A program made the translations under genes and the position numbers. This document shows, in pieces, positions 58,311 through 64,000 of a DNA stretch of 64,000 nucleotides. The DNA is from Gordonia neofelifaecis NRRL B-59395 (GTDB taxonomy: Bacteria > Actinomycetota > Actinomycetes > Mycobacteriales > Mycobacteriaceae). Location: the NCBI RefSeq assembly GCF_000192435.1, contig NZ_AEUD01000002.1, positions 248,001-312,000 on the forward strand. The letters run 5' to 3'. The notes beneath the pieces were generated by a model that was not told the DNA's origin, ran no database searches, and was given only the letters and a program-made list of their open reading frames with translations. Each line of letters starts with the position of its first letter. Positions within the stretch are counted from its first letter, which is position 1.

Positions 58311-58351
58311 CAGTGTTCCCCGTTACCACCCGGTGGTAACGGGGAACACTG
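58311..58351. terminator. Perfect 20-bp inverted repeat between convergent genes
   Basis: CAGTGTTCCCCGTTACCACC and its exact complement meet around a single base. It lies 4 nt before the stop codon of the gene on the opposite strand, and so is a bidirectional terminator. Confidence 0.8.
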
Positions 58352-58354
58352 CTG

Positions 58355-59050
58355 TCAGGTGCGGGTGGAGCCGGTCTTCTCCGTCGCGGCGATCTTCGAC
58401 AGCCGGACGTCGTCGGCGTCGCCGCCGACGTACACCAGCGACGCGCCGGCGAGCAGCGGGGCCGCGAAGTTCGCGACGACGTCCTCAGCCGTGCGCCAAC
58501 CGCGAGTCGTCAGCACTCGGTCGCCCGGAGCGAGGTCGGGGTCCACCGCGGCGAGCACCTGCTCGACGGTGATCGCGTCGACGGCGTCGGTGCCCGCGCC
58601 GCCGGCGACGAAACGATCGCCGTGCGCGCGGACGGCCTCGCCGAAGTCGCTGACGCCGACCGGCAGATCGCGCACGCCCATCGCGAACGGATCGAGCGGC
58701 ACGACGATCACCTCGTCCTCGTCGTGCGCGTCGAGGCGGTCATGGGAGACGAAGGCGGCACGACCGTCCGCGGCGTCGTCGGCCACGTCGACGGCGACGC
58801 CCGCCCACCACGCGCCCAGCAGTACCGCCGCGGTCTGCCAGTGCTCGGGGAGATCGACGCGCACGCGGTCGCCCGCCGCCAGGCCGAGCTCGTCGCGCAG
58901 GTAGTTGCCGATCTTGGCGGCCCAGTTGCCGAGTGTCGCGGCGGAGAGCTCGGTCCGCTCGCCCGTCGACTCGTTGTAGTAGGTCAGCAGCGGACGAGCG
59001 TGGTCGGGGACTGCGGCGAGAATCGCGCCGGTGACAGTGGATCGGCTCAT
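58355..59050 (-). CDS. TIGR03089 family protein
   Basis: A 231-residue protein of an actinobacterial family (TIGR03089) that resembles a truncated AMP-binding fold: YYNESTGERTELSAATLGNW, AGDRVRVDLPEHWQTAAVLLG, and a DRVLTTRGWRTAEDVVANFA end. It lacks the adenylation-domain P-loop and C-terminal domain, so it is unlikely to be an active ligase. Its neighbour in mycobacteria (Rv3268) also precedes the LCP gene. Function unknown. Confidence 0.85.
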   Translation of the reverse strand: MSRSTVTGAILAAVPDHARPLLTYYNESTGERTELSAATLGNWAAKIGNYLRDELGLAAGDRVRVDLPEHWQTAAVLLGAWWAGVAVDVADDAADGRAAFVSHDRLDAHDEDEVIVVPLDPFAMGVRDLPVGVSDFGEAVRAHGDRFVAGGAGTDAVDAITVEQVLAAVDPDLAPGDRVLTTRGWRTAEDVVANFAAPLLAGASLVYVGGDADDVRLSKIAATEKTGSTRT

Positions 59051-59070
59051 CGGAACCCTTCGAGTGAGTG

Positions 59071-60786
59071 CTAGTTGACGCAGACGGGGCCGTCGGTGTC
59101 GGCCTTGATGACCGGTCCGGCCTGCGGTTTCGACGACGTGGTCGCGCTCGATTCCGACGTGCTCTCCTCGCCCGTGCCGGAGAGCGCGCCGAGTCCGAAG
59201 TTATAGGTGTTCGTCAGGACCAGGCGGAGTTTGTTCTCGGGGAGCGACGAGTCCTCGCGGATCTCGATCTCTCCGGCCTTCAGGTCCTTCACCAGCTGCT
59301 TCGCGCCCTCGTTGTCGGCGGAGCCGGCGAAGATGAGCGAATCGAACTCGTTCATCGGCTTGCTGGACGTGGCGCCCTGCCCGTAGCCGAGTCCGACGAG
59401 GAGGCGCTGGACGTTCGAGGCCAGGCCGTCGACTGTCCCCGCGTTCACCACGTCGACGGTGTAGTCGCTGCGGGGATTGGACGACTTCGCCTGCGAGCTA
59501 CGGCCGAGCTGGCTGTCGACGAAGGTGTGGACCGCTTGCGGATCGACCTTCAGCACCGACTGCGTGCCGTCGTCGCTCCACGCCTGGTCATCCTCGATCG
59601 GGATGGTGGCGAACTTGACGTTTCCGCCGGTGAGGTCCTTGAGGTTCTCGACGAAGGACAGGATGTCCCATCCGCTGTCGATCATCACCGACCGCGAGAC
59701 CGCGTCCTGCAGCTCCTGCAGTTTCCCGGTGTTGGTCAGCGTCTGTGTCGAGAGGATCTTCTGGGCCAGCGACGCCATGTAGACCTGCTGACGGGTGATC
59801 CGGTCGAGGTCGCCGCGAGGGAGGTCGTGGCGCTGACGGACGAAGCTCAGTGCCTTCGGCCCGTTCAGCGTCTGCCGTCCGGCGCGGAACCTGGCTCCGG
59901 AGAACGGTTCGTTCACCGCGTTCTTGAGGCAGACGTCCACGCCGCCGACCGCGTCGGTCAGCAACGCGAACCCCAGCAGACCGACTTCCGCGTAGTGGTC
60001 GACGGTGATGCCCGTGAGATTCGCGACGCTGTCGATCAGCGCCTTGCGGCCGGCCTTGGTCCCGTCCTTCTCCGCCTGAGCCTCGGCTGTGCCCTGTTCC
60101 ACCTCGGTGGTCCGGACGCTCTCCTTGGTCGCGCCGTACGCGGCGTTGATCTTGCTCATGCCGATGCCCGGCACGTCGACGTACGTATCGCGCGGAATCG
60201 AGATCGCGGTGGCCTTGGAACCGTCTTCCGGGATGCGCACGAGCACGATGGTGTCGGTGCTGGTGCTGACGTCGCCGCCGACGCGGAGCCACTTCAGCTC
60301 GTCCTCCGGCAGCGGGTCGCCCTTCGCGTCGACGCGCGAGTCGGTGCCGACGAGCAGGATGTCGACGGCTCCGTCGTCGCCGCCACCCAGGCCCAGATCG
60401 CTGAGGAGGGTCACCGCGCCGTTGAGGCTGCGGACCTTGGCCCAGCCGAGTCCGGTGACGACGAGGATCATCACCGTCGCCAGCGCGACGACGGCGCGGC
60501 CGATGTTCTTGGGCGCGACGCCCGCGATCGGCCGCGTGGCCCACAGTCGCAGCGCGGCGCGCAGACTGCCGGGCGGCGGGCCCGCGGGCGGCGCCGTCTG
60601 AGTGTGTTCGGCACGCGGTCGACGACGGCTGGTGTGGATCTCCTCCGACGCTCGACGGGAGCGTGCGCCCGCCCCGGTCCGAGTGGGCGTCGAACGCCGC
60701 GATGCGGAACCGCCGGTGCGGCCGCGTCGCGGGCGCTCGGTGTCCCTGCCCTCGGGCTCCGTCGAGCCTTCGCGTCCTGACTCCAC
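59071..60786 (-). CDS. lcp1: LytR-CpsA-Psr family ligase, Lcp1-like
   Basis: A 571-residue membrane-anchored enzyme. It has a long basic, disordered cytoplasmic N-terminus (about 1-95), one membrane segment (VVALATVMILVVTGL), the LCP catalytic domain (DILLVGTDSR, ISIPRDTYVDVPG, LSFVRQRHDLPRGDLDRITRQ) and a C-terminal LytR_C domain (about 430-530). The conserved Arg and Asp residues for pyrophosphate binding are present. M. tuberculosis Rv3267 at this position attaches arabinogalactan to peptidoglycan. It is divergent from the rhamnose gene rmlD. Confidence 0.92.
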   Translation of the reverse strand: MESGREGSTEPEGRDTERPRRGRTGGSASRRSTPTRTGAGARSRRASEEIHTSRRRPRAEHTQTAPPAGPPPGSLRAALRLWATRPIAGVAPKNIGRAVVALATVMILVVTGLGWAKVRSLNGAVTLLSDLGLGGGDDGAVDILLVGTDSRVDAKGDPLPEDELKWLRVGGDVSTSTDTIVLVRIPEDGSKATAISIPRDTYVDVPGIGMSKINAAYGATKESVRTTEVEQGTAEAQAEKDGTKAGRKALIDSVANLTGITVDHYAEVGLLGFALLTDAVGGVDVCLKNAVNEPFSGARFRAGRQTLNGPKALSFVRQRHDLPRGDLDRITRQQVYMASLAQKILSTQTLTNTGKLQELQDAVSRSVMIDSGWDILSFVENLKDLTGGNVKFATIPIEDDQAWSDDGTQSVLKVDPQAVHTFVDSQLGRSSQAKSSNPRSDYTVDVVNAGTVDGLASNVQRLLVGLGYGQGATSSKPMNEFDSLIFAGSADNEGAKQLVKDLKAGEIEIREDSSLPENKLRLVLTNTYNFGLGALSGTGEESTSESSATTSSKPQAGPVIKADTDGPVCVN

Positions 60787-60953
60787 CTGTCGCGTCGTCC
60801 CTTCCCTCGTCTGCGGCGCTGATCTCTCGCAAGAATACTGATGCCGCGCCGGGTTGCCGGGGAGGCGCAGCCGGGGGAGACCACGGTGATCTGCAGCACG
60901 GGCCGCGCCGGTCGGGGCGCGCGGACGACGCGAATGGGCCAGGATGGTGACCC

Positions 60954-61871
60954 ATGAGTTCGCAGCAGGTGTTCATCGTCGGTGCCGCCGGGCAGGTGGG
61001 GCGCGCGCTCCTGGCGTCCCGGCCGGACCGTGACGTCGTGCCCCTGACCTCGGACGACATCGACATCCGAAGCGATGACTCGGTTCGCGAGGCGTTGGCG
61101 GGCATCGCACCCGGCGACGTCGTCATCAACGCCGCGGGTTACACGGCGGTGGACGCCGCCGAATCGGACCGCGAGGCCGCGTGGGCCGTCAACGCCGACG
61201 GGCCGGCGAATCTGGCTGCGGTGACGGGCGCGTCGGGGGCCCGGCTGATCCACCTCTCGACGGACTACGCCTACGCCACGACCGCGCTCGGCGACGACGG
61301 GGCGCCGCGGCCGTTCGAACCGGCCGACGAGACGGTCGAACCGGCGACGGTCTACGGCGCGAGCAAGCTCGAGGGCGATCGCGCCGCGCAGCGCGCGGAT
61401 CCCGCGACGGTGGTCGTGCGGACCGCGTGGGTGTTCACCGGCGGACGCGGCGACGCCGACTTCGTTGCGACGATGGTGCGGCTGGAGACCGAACGCGACG
61501 TCGTTCGGGTGGTCGACGACCAGGTCGGCTCGCCGACCTATGCGCCGGACCTGGCGAAGGCCCTCTGGGAGCTGGTCGACCGGCTCGATTCGCCGGCTCT
61601 CGCGGCTGGGGCGGTCGTGCATGCGACCAATGCGGGGGCGACGTCGTGGTGGGAGCTCGCGCGAACCGTGTTCGCCGAAGTCGGAGCCGATCCCGAGCGC
61701 GTGCAGCCGTGCACGACCGACGAGTTCCCCCGCCCGGCGCCGCGCCCGTCGTACTCGGTGCTCTCCGGGGCGAGCTGGGCGGCCGCCGGACTGTCGCCGC
61801 TGCGGAGCTGGCGTGACGCGGTCCACGATTCGCTTACCGCCCGGTCAGATGACCACGGCCTGCTCGGTTAG
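60954..61871 (+). CDS. rmlD: dTDP-4-dehydrorhamnose reductase RmlD
   Basis: A 305-residue short-chain dehydrogenase/reductase completing dTDP-L-rhamnose synthesis. Cofactor motif GAAGQVGRAL, the conserved NAAGYTAVDAAESD stretch, LSTDYAY and catalytic YGASK are present. Rhamnose is part of the arabinogalactan linker. It is followed 9 nt later by the rhamnosyltransferase gene. Confidence 0.93.
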   Translation: MSSQQVFIVGAAGQVGRALLASRPDRDVVPLTSDDIDIRSDDSVREALAGIAPGDVVINAAGYTAVDAAESDREAAWAVNADGPANLAAVTGASGARLIHLSTDYAYATTALGDDGAPRPFEPADETVEPATVYGASKLEGDRAAQRADPATVVVRTAWVFTGGRGDADFVATMVRLETERDVVRVVDDQVGSPTYAPDLAKALWELVDRLDSPALAAGAVVHATNAGATSWWELARTVFAEVGADPERVQPCTTDEFPRPAPRPSYSVLSGASWAAAGLSPLRSWRDAVHDSLTARSDDHGLLG

Positions 61872-61880
61872 TCTGAGCCG

Positions 61881-62762
61881 GTGACTGCCAGCTTCGCCGT
61901 CGTGACCGTGACGTACTCATCGGGCGACTACCTGCACAATTTCCTCCGCACCCTCACCGCCGCGTCGAGTCAGACCGCGCAGGTGATCATCGCCGACAAC
62001 GGATCCACCGACGGTGCGCCGGAGCAGGCGGAGGCCGCGTACGACAACGTGACGCTCGTGCGGACCGGCGGCAACATCGGATACGGGGGCGCGGTGAACC
62101 GCGGCGTCGCCGAGGTGGACGACGACGTGGAGTTCATCGTGGTCGCCAACCCGGACGTCGAATGGTCGGCGGGTGCGATCGATGAACTGCTCGACGCGGC
62201 CCGCCGGTGGCCGCGCGCCGCCAGCCTCGGTCCGCTGATCACCGAGCCGGACGGATCGGTGTACCCGTCGGCACGCCGGGTGCCGGACCTGGTCTCGGGT
62301 ACCGGCCACGCCGTGCTCGGCGCCGTCTGGAAGTCGAACCCGTGGACCGCCGCGTACCGCGACGACGACGCGGACCTCACCGAACGCCCGGTCGGCTGGC
62401 TCTCGGGTTCGTGCCTGCTGCTGCGGCGGGCGGCCTTCGACAACATCGGCGGCTTCGACTCCCGCTACTTCATGTTCATGGAGGACGTCGACCTCGGCGA
62501 TCGTCTCGGGAAGTCGGGCTGGCTGAACGTCTTCGTGCCGACCTCGTCGGTGATGCACGCGAAGAGCCACTCAGTGAGCAAACACCCCGAGAAGATGATC
62601 CCCGCGCATCACGCGAGCGCCTACCGATTCAACGCCGACCGCCATCCGGGACCGCTGCGCGCGCCGCTGCGTCTCGCGCTCCGGGCCGGCCTCGCGGTCC
62701 GGTCGAAGATCGCCGTCGCGGCCGCGCTGCGCGAGCAGCGACGCGAGAGCGGGCAGGCGTGA
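61881..62762 (+). CDS. wbbL: Rhamnosyltransferase WbbL
   Basis: A 293-residue GT2-family glycosyltransferase that adds rhamnose to the decaprenyl-linked GlcNAc in linker-unit assembly. Motifs: VTVTYSSGDYL, IIADNGSTDGAPE, the DxD-type NPDVEW and the acceptor loop RYFMFMEDVDLGDRL. GTG start. The gene ends where the sugar-nucleotide pyrophosphorylase begins. Order rmlD-wbbL-manB matches Rv3266c-Rv3264c. Confidence 0.92.
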   Translation: MTASFAVVTVTYSSGDYLHNFLRTLTAASSQTAQVIIADNGSTDGAPEQAEAAYDNVTLVRTGGNIGYGGAVNRGVAEVDDDVEFIVVANPDVEWSAGAIDELLDAARRWPRAASLGPLITEPDGSVYPSARRVPDLVSGTGHAVLGAVWKSNPWTAAYRDDDADLTERPVGWLSGSCLLLRRAAFDNIGGFDSRYFMFMEDVDLGDRLGKSGWLNVFVPTSSVMHAKSHSVSKHPEKMIPAHHASAYRFNADRHPGPLRAPLRLALRAGLAVRSKIAVAAALREQRRESGQA

Positions 62763-62800
62763 CCAGCAACCACGTGACCGTGGACAAGGAAGGAACCTCT

Positions 62801-63894
62801 GTGACCTCTTCAGTTCAGGCGCTGATCCTCGTCGGAGGCAAGGGCACCAGGCTGCGGCCGCTGACGCTGTCGGCGCCCAAGCCGATGCTGCCGACGGCGG
62901 GGACGCCGTTCCTCACGCCTCTGCGCCGTTCCTCACGCATCTGCTGTCGCGGATCCGCGAGGCCGGGATCACCGACGTCGTGCTGGGCACGTCGTATCAG
63001 GCGCACGTCTTCTCCGACCATTACGGCGACGGATCCGACCTCGGCCTCGATCTCACCTACGTGACCGAGAGCGAACCGCTCGGCACCGGCGGCGGTATCC
63101 GCAACGTGTACGACGAGCTCACGGCCGACACCGTGCTGGTGTTCAACGGCGACGTGCTCGGCGGCACCGATATCCGCGACGTCCTGTCGACCCACGAGTC
63201 GTCCGGTGCCGAGGTGACGCTGCACCTGGTGCGCGTCGGCGACCCCCGCGCGTTCGGCTGCGTGCCCACCGATGCCGACGGGCGGGTGACGGCGTTTCTG
63301 GAGAAGACGCAGGATCCGCCGACCAACCAGATCAACGCGGGCACCTACGTCTTCGACCGCAAGGTGATCGGGGAGATCCCGGCCGGCCGGCCGGTGTCGG
63401 TGGAACGCGAGGTGTTCCCCTCCCTGCTCGCGCAGGGCAGGCACATTCAGGCGCACGTCGATGACGCCTACTGGCGCGACATGGGCACACCGGAGGACTT
63501 CGTGCGCGGATCGGCCGACCTGGTGCGAGGCATCGCGCCCTCGCCCGCGGTGCAGAAGCCGTGCGGTGAGTCGCTCGCGCTCGACGGCGCCGACGTGGCG
63601 CGCGACGCAGTCCTGATCGGCGGCACGGTCGTCGGGCGCGGCGCGCGCGTCGGAGCGGGGGCCCGGCTGGACGGCGCCGTGGTCTTCGACGGCGCGACGG
63701 TCGAGGCCGGCGCGGTGGTCGAGCGCAGCATCGTCGGTTTCGGCGCGACGGTCGGCGCCCACGCACTCGTCCGCGACACCGTCATCGGCGACGGCGCGCA
63801 GGTCGGCGCACGGTGCGAACTCCTGCGCGGCGCCCGCGTATGGCCGGGCGTCCAGATCCCGGAGAACGGCATCAGGTTCTCGACCGACGTCTGA
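62801..63894 (+). pseudogene. manB: ManB/RmlA2-type sugar-1-phosphate nucleotidyltransferase, frameshifted
   Basis: The GTG start follows AAGGAAGG and gives ALILVGGKGTRLRPLT, the nucleotidyltransferase signature, then PKPMLPTAGTPFLT. There a 20-bp tandem duplication shifts the frame. The remainder continues in the +2 frame from RIREAGITDVVLGTSYQ: VFNGDVLGGTDIRDVL, a substrate domain, and C-terminal hexapeptide repeats (GARVGAGARLDGAVVF). Removing one 20-bp copy restores an uninterrupted frame of 357 codons, the usual length (M. tuberculosis Rv3264c is about 359). The enzyme makes GDP-mannose or a related sugar nucleotide for glycolipid and wall synthesis. The break could be real, phase-variable or a sequence error. 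Confidence 0.85.
62904..62943 (+). repeat. 20-bp tandem duplication inside manB
   Basis: CGCCGTTCCTCACGCCTCTG is followed directly by CGCCGTTCCTCACGCATCTG, differing at one base. 20 is not a multiple of 3, so the duplication alone causes the manB frameshift. Confidence 0.95.
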
Positions 63895-63909
63895 TCCCCG
63901 GCGGTCGCC

Positions 63910-64000
63910 TCAGAGTTTCGCCGCGGCCAGCAGCCCGGTCCCGACGGGGATCACGGCCGGCAGCAGGCGGTCGTCCTCGGCGATGATCGACGCGGCCTCG
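63910..64000 (-). CDS. C-terminal end of a possible O-methyltransferase (partial)
   Basis: Only the last 29 residues and the stop codon lie in the window. The ending LLPAVIPVGTGLLAAAKL resembles the C-terminal strand of class I SAM-dependent O-methyltransferases (typically LPVGDGLLVAVK). It is convergent with the manB-like gene. The sequence is too short to be sure. Confidence 0.4.
   Translation of the reverse strand, partial: EAASIIAEDDRLLPAVIPVGTGLLAAAKL

Noticed and set aside
55888-58329. Very long open frame on the complement, upstream of the F420-type reductase
   Set aside because: It is antisense to the well-conserved fadE25 and the TetR gene. Only the last 124 residues show a protein family; the rest has the Arg/His/Asp-rich composition of high-GC shadow frames.

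Overview
The window is high-GC, gene-dense DNA from a mycolic-acid-producing actinobacterium (order Mycobacteriales). The evidence is a block that matches, from memory of that genome, the Mycobacterium tuberculosis Rv3264c-Rv3285 and Rv3296 neighbourhood in content and largely in order: lhr, accA3, sufE, sseA, maf, accE5, accD5, birA, a PH-domain gene, gtrA, purK, purE, fadE25, a TIGR03089 gene, an Lcp1-type LytR-CpsA-Psr ligase, rmlD, wbbL and manB. A fused PutA, prpDBC, cbtBA, an EthA-like monooxygenase and the gene style suggest Gordonia or a close relative (Rhodococcus, Williamsia). That genus call is inference.

Layout. 1-3.7 kb: the N-terminal third of the Lhr helicase, a secreted histidine phosphatase, then a cobalamin riboswitch driving a cobalt-transporter gene in which CbtB and CbtA are read as one frame, followed by a degenerate phosphatase-like gene. 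3.8-5.9 kb: an unrecognised gene and an acyl-CoA dehydrogenase behind a perfect KstR-type box. 6.1-9.1 kb: three tandem paralogous secreted proteins with a shared two-cysteine head, zero to two Ig-like modules and a common C-terminal GSLG-type tail. 9.1-12 kb: an EthA-like Baeyer-Villiger monooxygenase divergent from a PucR-type regulator. 12-19 kb: proline uptake and catabolism (putP, putA) with a divergent PucR/PruC-like activator. 19-21.5 kb: a CstR-like DUF156 repressor divergent from an MMPL transporter, with two near-identical C5-6/G6 operators between them. 21.5-30 kb: the methylcitrate cycle (prpR divergent from prpD-prpB-prpC) with a full-length pyruvate carboxylase appended. 30-38 kb: a Nudix hydrolase, an FMN/Fe-S glutamate-synthase-like protein, metE under a second cobalamin riboswitch, a MobA-like protein and an amino-acid permease.

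38-64 kb: the conserved core. Acyl-CoA carboxylase subunits (accA3, accE5, accD5) and their biotin ligase birA supply malonyl- and methylmalonyl-CoA-type precursors for mycolate and other lipids. A PapA-like acyltransferase lies between accA3 and sufE, a zinc-peptidase lipoprotein lies beside sseA, and a two-component system follows the PH-domain gene. After purK-purE comes a translationally coupled four-gene oxidoreductase/hydrolase operon, then a TetR-type regulator with fadE25. The window closes with arabinogalactan and cell-wall sugar genes (lcp1, rmlD, wbbL, and a manB-like sugar-nucleotide pyrophosphorylase broken by a 20-bp tandem duplication).

Many gene ends carry long perfect inverted repeats lacking U-tracts. 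I saw no rRNA, tRNA, CRISPR array, insertion sequence or prophage gene.
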